Shown here: positions 52,117 to 59,889 of the stretch, piece after piece
Layout of the letters: the number at the start of each line of letters is the position of its first letter
Numbering within the stretch: position 1 is the first letter of the stretch
Source: a bacterium
GTDB lineage: Bacteria; Krumholzibacteriota; Krumholzibacteriia; JACNKJ01
Assembly (NCBI GenBank): GCA_024231955.1
Contig: JAAEPZ010000033.1
Location: forward strand, 124,001 to 188,000
DNA: 64,000 bases
Reading direction: 5' to 3'
Notes under the pieces: model-generated
The model's input: only the letters and a program-made list of their open reading frames with translations
Database searches by the model: none
Told to the model about the DNA's origin: nothing
Made by a program: the position numbers and the translations under genes

Positions 52117-53329
52117 TCCTGCGCCCCTCAATTTTGACAATCAGCAAGTAAAATGACCCTAAAAACAACAAGACTGCCACTAATCCACCGACCCATCCAA
52201 ATATATCCGGGAGGAATACGGGTTTTCCATAGAGCCAGCCTTCGCCAACATGCTTGCCGTATATCAGCATCCATGAACCAGCGGAAAGCATCCCTCCAAG
52301 TATCGCAAACCATGAGCGCATATATCCCTCGGCACTTCGCCAGAGAATACCGACACCACACCCTCCCGCGATAACCATCCCTATGCCAAAGATAAAGCCG
52401 CCAACAACCGTGTGTATCCCTGCCGGTAAGACAAAATGATCAGGCTTATATCCTGACGATTTCAGCACGGTAAATGCCACCGTACAGAATGCGAGGCTCA
52501 GGAGAATTGCCTTCATTACCGAGCCGTTTCTGTTAAGAAGTATTTCGCGGAAAGCGGCGGCAAAACATAAACGGGAACGTTGTACGATTATACCGAATAC
52601 AGTACCGAAAACCAGCAATCCAGCATGCTTTGACATCCCTTTGGACATGTAAACCGAAACAGCAACGACGATTATCAATATGATTACTCCGCTAAGGTAT
52701 GGCTGTGCCGATGGTTTTGAAACAGTGGCTGCCATGCCTTTTGGTGCAGATGCGAAATCAAGCTGCATAGAGGCTTTTTGAGCACGCGATTTCAAGTACA
52801 AGCCACCAATATAAGCGCCGAATATCAAACCTATCGCCATTAATGGTCCGCTTAGAGAGAGGGCCATCGTTGCCGAAAAGAAACCACCGACATTGCATGG
52901 CGGTGTTATTACGGTACCGAACCCCATCAGTATTCCGCCGATGAATCCGGTGAGACAACCTCTCCAGTCATCTTTGCGTATTTTGAATTCGCGAGCGAGA
53001 AATGCTGCTATAAGTACGCCTAGAATAATACCAATGTTTATCATGCTGTGGACATCAAGATGCAATGGCCTTAGCGGATATGGAATAAAAGGAGCTTCAA
53101 CTTCGACGCCCGCCAAATTGTATAGCTTGGCTCCCCACATTGACATTTGCGGAAACACACCAATTGCTCTGGCAAATACAAACATCAGAATATTGGCAAA
53201 TCCAAATGCCAACGCTCCGATCCAGATTGGCCAAGGCCGCTTCCAGACGACTTCTACAAAGGTGTGCTTTAGTGAGTCTACCAATGGTCGCGACCCCACT
53301 TTTGGGTCACTTATATCGCTTTTATGCAT
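52109..53329 (-). CDS. YeeE/YedE-family sulfur (thiosulfate) transporter
   Basis: A 406-residue inner-membrane protein with about 9-10 TM helices (WPIWIGALAFGFANILMFVF; INIGIILGVLIAAFLAREF; MAIGLIFGAYIGGLYL). The YeeE hallmarks are two inverted halves with G-x-x-C motifs: LMGFGTVITPPCNVGGFFS and GIGMVIAGGCGVGILW, the pathway cysteines for thiosulfate relay. It is followed by and overlaps a TusA-like gene. The DNA is clearly AT-richer than the genes on both sides, pointing to a foreign origin; the pair would be one cassette between attC sites 51738 and 53355. Confidence 0.92.
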   Translation of the reverse strand: MHKSDISDPKVGSRPLVDSLKHTFVEVVWKRPWPIWIGALAFGFANILMFVFARAIGVFPQMSMWGAKLYNLAGVEVEAPFIPYPLRPLHLDVHSMINIGIILGVLIAAFLAREFKIRKDDWRGCLTGFIGGILMGFGTVITPPCNVGGFFSATMALSLSGPLMAIGLIFGAYIGGLYLKSRAQKASMQLDFASAPKGMAATVSKPSAQPYLSGVIILIIVVAVSVYMSKGMSKHAGLLVFGTVFGIIVQRSRLCFAAAFREILLNRNGSVMKAILLSLAFCTVAFTVLKSSGYKPDHFVLPAGIHTVVGGFIFGIGMVIAGGCGVGILWRSAEGYMRSWFAILGGMLSAGSWMLIYGKHVGEGWLYGKPVFLPDIFGWVGGLVAVLLFLGSFYLLIVKIEGRRNG

Positions 53330-53354
53330 CTCTATTCCTCGTACTCATGATTCA

Positions 53355-53452
53355 CTCTAACGTAGGCTTCAGCAGCAAGTGCAGCTGGCGCGGTGCAGGC
53401 GTTGGCCAGGATTGTGACAGATGGCATTGTCGGCTGCAAGCGGTTGTTGAAT
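53355..53452 (-). other. attC recombination site (98 bp family)
   Basis: Left core CTCTAAC (53355-53361) then GTAGGCTTCAGCAGCAAG; right arm GTGACAGATGGCATTGTCGG, CTGCAAGCGGTT and core GTTGAAT (53446-53452). Same length and pattern as the sites at 54728, 58638, 59546 and 60242. Between its right core and the stop at 53638 lie 185 bp with only a 32-residue open frame (MVAIRICLIRTGARGYANAA...), possibly a gene remnant. Confidence 0.85.
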
Positions 53453-53637
53453 GTGTCCTGTATTCCAATCGGAAGCTTCATTTACCCGCAACTATCATCC
53501 ACTTTTCGAGCGACCTTGCTGCATTCGCGTACCCTCTTGCGCCAGTTCGAATCAGGCATATTCGAATTGCGACCATATTGGAACCTAGTTGGAGATAATC
53601 CGATTTCGACTGACCCGGATGATAAATAGCTACGGCG

Positions 53638-53802
53638 CTAATCGTGCTTTTTAGAGATTTCCGACATCATGTCGGCACGGATCCGTGCAATATACTCGTT
53701 GAGGTCAGAGCCGGAGTTGCCGGGCTCAACTTCACCACAGTCAGTCACCAGCACCACGACGGCCATACAGAACAGTGCGTTCCTCTTAGTCTCTCCATAC
53801 AT
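53638..53802 (-). CDS. Small hypothetical protein (54 residues)
   Basis: ATG 53802 to TAG 53638, with GGGGCG upstream, 22 nt after the stop of the preceding gene. It reads MYGETKRNALFCMAVVVLVT, DCGEVEPGNSGSDLNEYIAR, IRADMMSEISKKHD. The hydrophobic stretch followed by D-C-G-E suggests an export signal, possibly a lipoprotein, although Asp at -1 is atypical for a lipobox. The C-terminal helix is amphipathic. Third gene of a three-gene cassette between attC sites 53355 and 54728. Function unknown. Confidence 0.55.
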   Translation of the reverse strand: MYGETKRNALFCMAVVVLVTDCGEVEPGNSGSDLNEYIARIRADMMSEISKKHD

Positions 53803-53824
53803 TTAGCGCCCCAGTTGGACGACA

Positions 53825-54022
53825 TCAGAATCGGTGCCCCACTGGTTCGGTTGAGTCGACAGTCTTGGCAGTCTCAATCTCATACCCGAACTGCGCAAGG
53901 TTACCCAACTTGGCGAGGAACGCCTGTGCCGCAAGGAGCGGGTCCTTCTCCGATGATTCGAACACGGCGCAGTGGGAGCAATCGTCCTCGTAATCGTACC
54001 AGATGACTTGATACTTGGTCAT
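53825..54022 (-). CDS. Small hypothetical protein (65 residues)
   Basis: ATG 54022 overlaps the TGA of the guanylate-kinase-like gene (ATGA), so the two are translationally coupled. The sequence is acidic with an aromatic start: MTKYQVIWYDYEDDCSHCAV, FESSEKDPLLAAQAFLAKLG. The beta-strand followed by an A-x-A-F helix resembles small alpha+beta proteins often carried on cassettes. Two nearby cysteines (C-S-H-C) could bind metal. Not recognised. Confidence 0.65.
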   Translation of the reverse strand: MTKYQVIWYDYEDDCSHCAVFESSEKDPLLAAQAFLAKLGNLAQFGYEIETAKTVDSTEPVGHRF

Positions 54023-54705
54023 GAGGTTTCATCGCCTTGGGCGAACGCCCTGAATTCGTCCAGTGTTTCCGCTGCGCGGTTGTCAGGCGTTTCCATCCGG
54101 GTCCACTCGTCCTCGTTGTCCGGCCCTTCGGGGGCCGAGTGCAGAATGAGCGAGTACGGCGAATCGGACGAGAGTGCCTCGGCGAGTTCCCCTACGGCGG
54201 ACTCGGCCCGCTTCGGTATCTTCTCCGGCTTGTCCTTGCCGCGCCACTCAAGGATGCGCGTTACCTCGGACCGGATCAAATCAGCTCGTGCCTCGTCGTC
54301 AGCTTGCTGCTCTATCTCCGTTGGACTAACCGCCGTCATGAACACTGATTCACTTTGCAGTTCAGCACCGACGCGTTCAGAGAGTCGCAACAGCAGGCCC
54401 GGCCAGAGCTCATGGAAGATCTCGATGAGCACGAACTCGCTGGCCTTCAGGTCATGTTCCAGTTGATCGAGGTCCACCGCTTGTAGCATGTCGTGAACGG
54501 GACCGATGAGGAAGTCCACCTGCGGCAAATCAGCAATGGCGGCACGCGATAGAAAGTAGTAGTCCTGACCGTGAACTTCACCTTGCCTTGCTGGGCGCGA
54601 TGTGTAGAGGATTGCACGAGGACAAGCGACCCCTGCGCCAGGCAAGGCTGCCACAAGCCTTGACTTGCCTGCACCAGAGTGCCCTGATAGTCGGATCAAC
54701 CTCAT
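54019..54705 (-). CDS. Guanylate-kinase-like P-loop NTPase
   Basis: 228 residues. N-terminal P-loop MRLIRLSGHSGAGKSRLVAA and the guanylate-kinase GMP-binding motif ILYTSRPARQGEVHGQDYYF-LSR (family pattern T-T-R-x-x-R-x-G-E-x-x-G-x-D-Y-x-F). The lid and C-terminal part diverge: acidic helices ADDEARADLIRSEVTRILEW and a long charged tail. It is probably not the housekeeping Gmk. In cassettes such NTPases may modify nucleotides during phage response; this is inference. ATG 54705; attC 54728 lies just upstream. Confidence 0.75.
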   Translation of the reverse strand: MRLIRLSGHSGAGKSRLVAALPGAGVACPRAILYTSRPARQGEVHGQDYYFLSRAAIADLPQVDFLIGPVHDMLQAVDLDQLEHDLKASEFVLIEIFHELWPGLLLRLSERVGAELQSESVFMTAVSPTEIEQQADDEARADLIRSEVTRILEWRGKDKPEKIPKRAESAVGELAEALSSDSPYSLILHSAPEGPDNEDEWTRMETPDNRAAETLDEFRAFAQGDETS

Positions 54706-54727
54706 TCTGTAACTCCTCCGTATGGTT

Positions 54728-54825
54728 GTCTAACGTTGTCTTCAGCAGCAAAGTCACTCGGCGCTGACCGTGTGCAAGCTCAGTGCGTGACGAACGGTTT
54801 AGTCCGATGCAAGCTCAGGTTATGC
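54728..54825 (-). other. attC recombination site (98 bp family)
   Basis: Left core GTCTAAC (54728-54734), left arm GTTGTCTTCAGCAGCAAAG, right arm GTGACGAACGGTTTAGTCCG, ATGCAAGCTCAG and right core GTTATGC (54819-54825). The right core overlaps the TAA stop of the methyltransferase gene (54822-54820). On the minus strand the outer core is GTTAGAC, the canonical G-TT cut site. Confidence 0.9.
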
Positions 54826-55455
54826 GCAGGGCGTTTTTGCCACGACGCAATGAAAGAGCAACTTACCCCGCTTTCGAGTGAAAATATCTATATCGCCTGA
54901 AAACCCAGCCTCGATCAAGAGTGTGCGAACCTCTTCTACTTCATATAATCTAAAGACCTCTGCACTTAATTTTCTGCTTCGCAATTGCTCGATGTCCTCG
55001 AACGCCAGGACGACCATTCCTCCGGGGACAAGGACGTTCGCGATTCTCCCGGTGGTGTGCTCGGGACGGGACCAGAAGTAGATGGTATTGACGCTGCACA
55101 CTTTGTCGAAACAGCCGCGCTCGTAATCATGCGTATCGATATCGCCTTCGGTGATCTGCACTTGTCCATTCGCGATCGAGCGGCAATTCTTCCTTCGCGC
55201 GATCGCGACCATCTCATCGGAGAAATCGATACCTTCGACATACCCGCGCTTTGCGCTCTTCGCCATTTCACCAATCATGCGTCCCGTGCCGCACCCGATC
55301 TCCAGGATGCGATCATCTTTCTGCACCGCCAGCGCTTCAAACATGAAGCCGTTCAGGAAGGCGTTGCCACGGTCGAAAATGGCGGACATGATCAACCGCC
55401 CGAACAGACCGGACGGTTTTCTGGCTTGTTTGGAGAAGAACGTCGAGAATCCCAT
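54820..55455 (-). CDS. SAM-dependent methyltransferase (class I, cassette-borne)
   Basis: 211 residues from ATG 55455 (MGFSTFFSKQARKPSGLFGR). Methyltransf_11/25-like: VQKDDRILEIGCGTGRMIGE (motif I), GYVEGIDFSDEMVAIARR, CFDKVCSVNTIYFWSRPEHT, VLVPGGMVVLAFEDIEQLRS. The opening F-S-x-Q-x-R-K-P-x-G-x-x-G-R-x-x-x is typical of a group found in many bacteria near stress genes; substrate unknown. Stop overlaps the attC at 54728-54825. Upstream sequence 55456-55636 has no intact attC, only a GTTCTAAC motif at 55481-55488. Confidence 0.85.
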   Translation of the reverse strand: MGFSTFFSKQARKPSGLFGRLIMSAIFDRGNAFLNGFMFEALAVQKDDRILEIGCGTGRMIGEMAKSAKRGYVEGIDFSDEMVAIARRKNCRSIANGQVQITEGDIDTHDYERGCFDKVCSVNTIYFWSRPEHTTGRIANVLVPGGMVVLAFEDIEQLRSRKLSAEVFRLYEVEEVRTLLIEAGFSGDIDIFTRKRGKLLFHCVVAKTPCA

Positions 55456-55636
55456 AACTACCGTCGTCTTCCTTTGCTCCGTTCTAACTTTATACCTCAA
55501 CAGTCCTCGACGGCGAACGGTTTGGCCGCCCCTGAAGCGCCGATCATAAAGACAACCTCTGCTACCCGCCTCCTCGATTCATGATGTGTCTCTTCGCTGA
55601 TATCTGCTGCGCAGTCGGATGGCCAGGCGCTTTCAC

Positions 55637-56521
55637 CTAGGGTGCGATAGTCTTGATGGCCTTTTCAAGTGCCCGATTGAACTCATCCGCGGCGCCGAGC
55701 ATCAGGAAGTGGTCCGTCCCCTCCAACACGATCGCCTCAAAGGAATGTATATACTGCCGGTTCGCCTCGGTGTCGACAGGCCACAGGTCGGCGTAGATTC
55801 CGACGACCGGAAGGGTCAACCCTGCGAAGACTTCAATCCCTCTTCCGCTGATCCACTGACCCATGTAGCCGTGCATCGCGCTCAGGGCGACGGATTTCGG
55901 GGCGGATGACATGTCGGCCTGGATCCACTCGGCCAGTTCGGCGTCAGTGTCCGGTCGGATCATCGACGCGGCGAACTGGCGGCAGGCGGGGGCAAAGTCG
56001 GCCTCCAGCGGTGCGATCATTCCCGCCGCATACTCATCGGTGATGGGGTAATCCAGTTTGTGGAGCGTGTCGACGCCTATCAAGCCCAGAACCCGACCGG
56101 GCAGCAGACGCGCGGCCTCCGCAATGACCAGCCCCCCCATGGAGTGGCCCACCAGGATCAAACGGTCGCCGCCGACGGCGTCCGCCACCGCCCGCACATC
56201 CTCGCCGAAGGCACGCATCGTGTAGTTTTCGCGTCCCGTTCCCGAGTGTCCGTGGCCGGCCAGATCAACAGTGACAACCCGATGCCGTGCGGGAAAAGAG
56301 TCCAACTGCTCGCGCCAGTAACGGGCGTCGCAACTCCAGCCGTGTACCAGTATCAGTGTCGGCCCGCCGCTGCCGTAAACCTCGTAGGCGATGGGCGTAC
56401 CGTCGGCCGAGGGAACCATACCGGGAGTGCCCGCAGCGGCTGCGGTCGCAACTTCAAGAATGAAGACGAGGATCATGCAAACTATAGAGGTCGTTCGGGT
56501 AATCACACGTCGGCTGGTCAT
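55637..56521 (-). CDS. Exported alpha/beta hydrolase
   Basis: 294 residues. Signal peptide residues 1-30 (SIVCMILVFILEVATAAAA). The alpha/beta-hydrolase fold shows the oxyanion segment ILVHGWSCDARYW, the nucleophile elbow ILVGHSMGGLVIAEA (Ser), the acid in VVGIYADLWPVD, and the His in VLEGTDHFLMLGAADEF. It resembles secreted esterases or haloperoxidase-like enzymes; substrate unknown. GC-rich relative to neighbours. An attC-like left arm (56549) lies just upstream of its start. Confidence 0.88.
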   Translation of the reverse strand: MTSRRVITRTTSIVCMILVFILEVATAAAAGTPGMVPSADGTPIAYEVYGSGGPTLILVHGWSCDARYWREQLDSFPARHRVVTVDLAGHGHSGTGRENYTMRAFGEDVRAVADAVGGDRLILVGHSMGGLVIAEAARLLPGRVLGLIGVDTLHKLDYPITDEYAAGMIAPLEADFAPACRQFAASMIRPDTDAELAEWIQADMSSAPKSVALSAMHGYMGQWISGRGIEVFAGLTLPVVGIYADLWPVDTEANRQYIHSFEAIVLEGTDHFLMLGAADEFNRALEKAIKTIAP

Positions 56522-56548
56522 GTTTAGTCCTCCGAGATGATTCTGTTG

Positions 56549-56576
56549 TGTAACGTCTGTTTAAACTGCTAATCCG
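56549..56576 (-). other. Half attC site
   Basis: GTGTAAC core then GTCTGTTTAAACTGC, the left-arm pattern also seen at 34689 (GTCTGCTTCGACTGC), 28 bp upstream of the hydrolase start. A matching right arm is not visible before the decayed gene remnant at 56678. Confidence 0.4.
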
Positions 56577-56677
56577 TCTGATGCGCCAAGGCTATCGGCA
56601 TTCGGACTCATCATCACAAACCCAACTGTATGTCCACCTCAATTCCAACGATTGGTTGAATCGGTCAGTTGATCGAT

Positions 56678-56799
56678 TCAACCGGTCCTCTCATCAAGGC
56701 CAGGAATTGCCCCAATACAGAGCCCGACAATGGCACCAAGAAATGCCCCGCACACGAAGTGCAGGAGCACTTGTTCCAGTTGATTCGATGTCCTGTCAT
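56678..56799 (-). pseudogene. Decayed copy of the small membrane protein gene
   Basis: From ATG 56799 the DNA is nearly identical to the start of the 57262-57492 gene and its upstream region. One missing base after INW shifts the frame; corrected, it reads VLLHFVCGAFLGAIVGLCIG then AIPGLDERTG and stops at 56680-56678. It is the second half of a tandem duplication (see the neighbouring hydrolase copies). Confidence 0.75.
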
Positions 56800-56878
56800 T
56801 GCATCCTCAATTCGACTGGTCCGTTGAACTGGCGACACTCCAGTCATCCCCGATAGCCGGATGACGACATACCCCAAC

Positions 56879-57262
56879 CTACTGCCTGCGCAGAATTCGG
56901 GCAATTCGATTGTACACGACCAGCGTCACCAACTCCGAATCTCCACCAGTGGTATTTACAAGCTGTATGACTACCGCATCAATATCCTCATGATAGCGGG
57001 CGATACTCTGGTACCCCAGCAACCAACCCTTATGCCCGTACTTATAAACAGAAGTATAGATGGCCTGCTCATCGTCTTCCAACAATGAGCCGTCATTCAA
57101 TGCTCTCAGGAATACGCCGACATCCTGCGCCGTCGCGACCATTGCACCACCTGGCGCCACATACTCAACATCTCTGAAGTCTACCTCATAGGGATGGTGG
57201 TAGCCACTGACGACATCTTCCAATTCCACATCGCTGAGCGAACCATACGTGTGGGTGAGTCC
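56879..57262 (-). pseudogene. Truncated copy of the beta-lactamase-fold hydrolase (C-terminal third)
   Basis: From LGLTHTYGSLSDVELEDVVS to the terminal YNRIARILRRQ this segment copies the last 125 codons of the intact gene at 57572-58609 with few substitutions. The N-terminal two thirds, with SxxK and YxN motifs, are missing. At the junction (about 57262) the small membrane gene is fused to it, and the CTAG created there provides that gene's stop codon. Non-functional as a hydrolase. Confidence 0.85.
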
Positions 57263-57492
57263 TAGAGGAGATTGTCCCAGATTTCCCTGACCCAATCCCA
57301 AAACCATTTGTGGAAGACTGCAGCACACAAACCGAGTAAGAGGCCTCCTCCGGCAATCCACATTATGCTGGCACGGCCTGACTCCGAGTCTCCGATATTG
57401 GCCCAAAGACAAAGCCCGACAATGGCACCAAGAAATGCCCCGCATACGAAGTGCAGGAGCACTGTTTTCCAGTTGATTCGATCTCTTGTCAT
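57262..57492 (-). CDS. Small membrane protein, possibly truncated by a deletion junction
   Basis: 76 residues from ATG 57492 (GAGG 6 nt upstream): TRDRINWKTVLLHFVCGAFL, TM1 about 9-30, TM2 about 43-62 (SIMWIAGGGLLLGLCAAVFH), then KWFWDWVREIWDNLL. Its TAG stop lies exactly at the join with the truncated hydrolase copy, so the natural C-terminus may have been longer. The decayed copy at 56678-56799 ends differently (GLDERTG). Glycine-rich two-helix proteins of this kind are common in cassette arrays; function unknown. Confidence 0.6.
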   Translation of the reverse strand: MTRDRINWKTVLLHFVCGAFLGAIVGLCLWANIGDSESGRASIMWIAGGGLLLGLCAAVFHKWFWDWVREIWDNLL

Positions 57493-57571
57493 TTCATCCT
57501 CAATTCGACTGGTCCGTTGAACTGGCGACACTCCAGTCATCCCCAAGAGCCGGATGGCGACTCACCCCAAC

Positions 57572-58609
57572 CTACTGCCTGCGCAGAATTCGGACAATGC
57601 GATTGTATGCGACAAGCGCTACCAACTCCGATTCTCCACCAGTTGAATTTGCAAGCTGAATGACTACTGCATCAATATCCTCGTGATAGCGGGCGATACT
57701 TTGGTACCCAAGCAACCAACCCTTATGCCCGTACTTGTAAATCGAGGAATAGATGGCCTGCTCATCGTCTTCCAACAATGAACCATCATTCAATGCTCTC
57801 AAGAATACGCCGACATCCTGCGCCGTCGCGACCATTGCACCACCTGGCGCCACATACTCAACATCTCTGAAATCTACCTCATAGGGATGGTGGTAACCAC
57901 TGACGACATCATCCAATTCCACATCGCTGAGCGAACCATACGTGTGGGTGAGTCCCAGAGGGGCCAGGATCTCCTCACTGATGTATCGCTGATGGCCATA
58001 CCCCAACACTCGGTCGAGAATACCGCTTATCAACAGGTAGTTCGTATTGGAATAGCGGTAGTCGGCGTCCGGCTTGAAATCCGCCGACTTATCCAGGGCC
58101 AACTCCAAACAACCGCTGACCTCCGACGGCGGCATGGACCAATCGAACTCGTCATGATCGGTGTAGTTGGGGATACCGCTGCGATGTTGCAGCAACATTC
58201 TCAACGTAATCTGATCGGCGTATTCAATTCGCCCGACAAGTTCAGGCAAGTGTTCAGCGAGAGTGTCATCCAGCGACAGCCTCCGGTCATTGACCAGTTT
58301 GGCGGACGCAGTGGCGATATACAGTTTGCTGAGACTGGCAATCTTGAACAGGGCTTTCGGATCGGCCTGCACGCGATTAGCCCTGTCCCTCCAGCCGGCG
58401 CAATAGAAAGCCGGAGCTTTGCCCGCCTGGTCGACATAAACGATGATACCATCCAGCCCATGGCCAACAGCATCATCGACTTGCTGCTGCACCGTATCCG
58501 GTAATGGCGCCAACCATGCCAGTATTCCGTCCCAGGGCGGGAACACCACGACACAGACTATCGCCACAATGGGCATGATTACTCTGAGTATTCGAACCGT
58601 ACGTTTCAT
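57572..58609 (-). CDS. Serine beta-lactamase-fold hydrolase (class C / DD-peptidase-like)
   Basis: 345 residues from ATG 58609 (MKRTVRILRVIMPIVAIVCV, an N-terminal membrane anchor or signal). Catalytic motifs: SxxK as SLSK at about 92-95 in LFKIASLSKLYIATA; YxN as YSN at about 186-188 in DYRYSNTNYLLISG; and the third motif as YGHKGW (H-x-G type) near the C-terminus. The family includes AmpC-like enzymes, esterases and D-aminopeptidases; periplasmic and membrane-anchored is likely. It does not by itself show antibiotic resistance. It is flanked by an attC (58638) and a decayed duplicate of its own 3' part. Confidence 0.88.
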   Translation of the reverse strand: MKRTVRILRVIMPIVAIVCVVVFPPWDGILAWLAPLPDTVQQQVDDAVGHGLDGIIVYVDQAGKAPAFYCAGWRDRANRVQADPKALFKIASLSKLYIATASAKLVNDRRLSLDDTLAEHLPELVGRIEYADQITLRMLLQHRSGIPNYTDHDEFDWSMPPSEVSGCLELALDKSADFKPDADYRYSNTNYLLISGILDRVLGYGHQRYISEEILAPLGLTHTYGSLSDVELDDVVSGYHHPYEVDFRDVEYVAPGGAMVATAQDVGVFLRALNDGSLLEDDEQAIYSSIYKYGHKGWLLGYQSIARYHEDIDAVVIQLANSTGGESELVALVAYNRIVRILRRQ

Positions 58610-58637
58610 TTTCGAATCGTGATGACCTTTCCGAGCC

Positions 58638-58735
58638 GCCCACCGTTTGCTTCGCATGCAAAGCTGTTTGGTGCGGACCTGACGAAAGCCAAGTGCGTGA
58701 CGAACGGCTTTGTCTAGTGCAAACTCATGTTAGAT
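58638..58735 (-). other. attC recombination site (98 bp family, left core altered)
   Basis: Left core GCCCACC (58638-58644) instead of RYYYAAC, then GTTTGCTTCGCATGCAAAG; right arm GTGACGAACGGCTTTGTCTA, GTGCAAACTCAT and intact core GTTAGAT (58729-58735). Length and arms match the family. As the altered box is the cut site on the minus strand, excision of the following cassette may be blocked. Confidence 0.75.
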
Positions 58736-58775
58736 CTCGCTGGCAGATGGCGAGTTCGCTTCGCCTTTCCATTTC

Positions 58776-58858
58776 CTAATGGCCCAAACCGCCAATGTGC
58801 ATCAATACATAGCCGAAAGTGGTGCATCCCACGGCGTAACCGCACCCAAACCCAATGA
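58776..58858 (-). pseudogene. Short membrane-protein-like fragment
   Basis: The minus strand reads LVIGFGCGYAVGCTTFGYVL then MHIGGLGH and TAG at 58778-58776. The same frame continues upstream into the attC-like palindrome at 58852-58943 up to a TTG at 58958, giving a nominal 60 residues, but that part is recombination-site sequence. Probably the tail of a small TM protein whose 5' part was lost in a recombination event. Confidence 0.3.
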
Positions 58859-58943
58859 CCAGGAGGGCTGCGAAGTTGGTTGCCGCGGCCAGGGCCCAGC
58901 ATGGGCCGTGACAAGCGGCTTCGTCTGCTGGAGCTCCTGATAT
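58852..58943 (-). other. Degenerate attC site
   Basis: Right arm GTGACAAGCGGCTTCGTCTG and CTGGAGCTCCTGATAT fits the family (GTGAC...GGC-x-TTGTC...TGTTAGAT). Left arm AGGAGGGCTGCGAAGTTGG pairs with it (complement of GCAGACGAAGCCGCTTG). The core boxes have decayed. 21 of 22 bases of GACAAGCGGCTTCGTCTGCTGG are shared with the site at 36240-36337, 22 kb away. Confidence 0.55.
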
Positions 58944-58959
58944 GCCGGTCAGCCCCAAC

Positions 58960-59526
58960 CTAGTGGATCCCCTTCAACCTCTCCGCCGGATCATCAAAGT
59001 TCACTAGCGCGGAGTCGAACTCCTCCGCGTCGAACGCCCCGCCGCACCAATCTAAATAGTGCTCGTGGCTCGCGTGGTTCGGATCACCAATGGCCTCGAG
59101 AAACTCCTCGAAACCGGGCGGGCCTCCACAGTCTTCCGGAGGACATTTCCTCGCGCCATCGAGGCATCGCAGGTCTTCGGCGCCGGGCTCAGCCGGCCGT
59201 GATTTCTCCAGGATTACCGAGTGAAGCCACGAGTCGCCGAAATCGTATTCGTATTTAACGTTGTCCCCGGGGTCAGCGAAATGTTCATTCAGTCGTCGTT
59301 GCCAACCCGGAACCGTCGATGATTCTCCGTCTTGGTCGGGAATGCCGATTTCAACGGTACCATTGTCGACTGCAAACGCGTGCAGATGTGAATCCGTCCA
59401 GCCCATTGCGTCTTGGATGGCAACGTGAAGGTCCCAAAACGTGTAGTCGCCCGGTACTTCGATTCGTCGCCAGATAGGCGGCGAGACGTCCAGTAGTTCG
59501 ATTTTGAACTGTAATACGGTGCCCAT
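58960..59526 (-). CDS. Plasmid pRiA4b ORF-3-like protein
   Basis: 188 residues from ATG 59526 (AAGGTGGG upstream). Family signature complete: VLQFKIELLDVSPPIWRRIE at the start, YTFWDLHVAIQDAMGWTDSH-LHAF, VKYEYDFGDSWLHSVILE, then CLDGARKCPPEDCGGPPGFE and the helical C-terminus with HYLDWCGGAFDAEEFD. The protein is common on plasmids and in cassette arrays; its molecular role is unknown, and the C-P-P-E-D-C-G-G segment could bind metal. Stop lies 17 bp from a degenerate attC. Confidence 0.93.
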   Translation of the reverse strand: MGTVLQFKIELLDVSPPIWRRIEVPGDYTFWDLHVAIQDAMGWTDSHLHAFAVDNGTVEIGIPDQDGESSTVPGWQRRLNEHFADPGDNVKYEYDFGDSWLHSVILEKSRPAEPGAEDLRCLDGARKCPPEDCGGPPGFEEFLEAIGDPNHASHEHYLDWCGGAFDAEEFDSALVNFDDPAERLKGIH

Positions 59527-59545
59527 AAACCCACCTTGGTTTTCG

Positions 59546-59643
59546 GTATAACGTTGGCTTCAGCTGCAAAGACAACTGGCGCAGTGCTGGCGTTAGCCGG
59601 GACTGTGACAGATGACATTGTCGGCTGCAAGCGGTTGTTAGAT
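59546..59643 (-). other. attC recombination site (98 bp family)
   Basis: Left core GTATAAC (59546-59552), GTTGGCTTCAGCTGCAAAG, right arm GTGACAGATGACATTGTCGG, CTGCAAGCGGTT and right core GTTAGAT (59637-59643). Nearly the same right arm as site 53355. 12 bp from the stop of the small membrane gene at 59655. Confidence 0.9.
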
Positions 59644-59654
59644 AGGGCCGTCGA

Positions 59655-59828
59655 CTATGCCTTGACCGGCGCCGAGCCCACACCAGATACACCAAGCATA
59701 AAATAGTAAACCACGGCTTGGCCGAATACCCCGACCGGCAGGAGAAGCCACCACTTGGGACTGAAATTCAAATGAGCGGACATCGGCGCAGCGATGAGCG
59801 GAAAAGACACGACGGCTGCCACTACCAC
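59655..59828 (-). CDS. Small membrane protein
   Basis: At least 57 residues from GTG 59828; CTG 59864 in the same frame would add a basic N-terminus (LPGAAKRAIATH). It reads VVAAVVSFPLIAAPMSAHLN, FSPKWWLLLPVGVFGQAVVY, YFMLGVSGVGSAPVKA, with two hydrophobic helices. This frame is far more protein-like than the overlapping 76-residue frame ending at 59638, and its stop 12 bp before an attC is the usual cassette position. An upstream in-frame TGA limits extension; a frameshift near 59865 is possible. Function unknown. Confidence 0.5.
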   Translation of the reverse strand: MVVAAVVSFPLIAAPMSAHLNFSPKWWLLLPVGVFGQAVVYYFMLGVSGVGSAPVKA

Positions 59829-59889
59829 ATGAGTCGCTATCGCCCTTTTCGCAGCACCTGGCAGTCAAGGCGAATGCCGATACCTCACT

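Noticed and set aside
57572..58609. Antibiotic-resistance beta-lactamase
   Set aside because: SxxK and YxN are present, but the third motif and overall sequence fit the broad serine-hydrolase/DD-peptidase family; resistance cannot be claimed.
58776..58958. 60-residue protein spanning the attC-like palindrome
   Set aside because: Its first half is the recombination-site sequence read through (the same PADEAAC peptide appears at 36.3 kb from another such site); only the last 28 residues look like protein.
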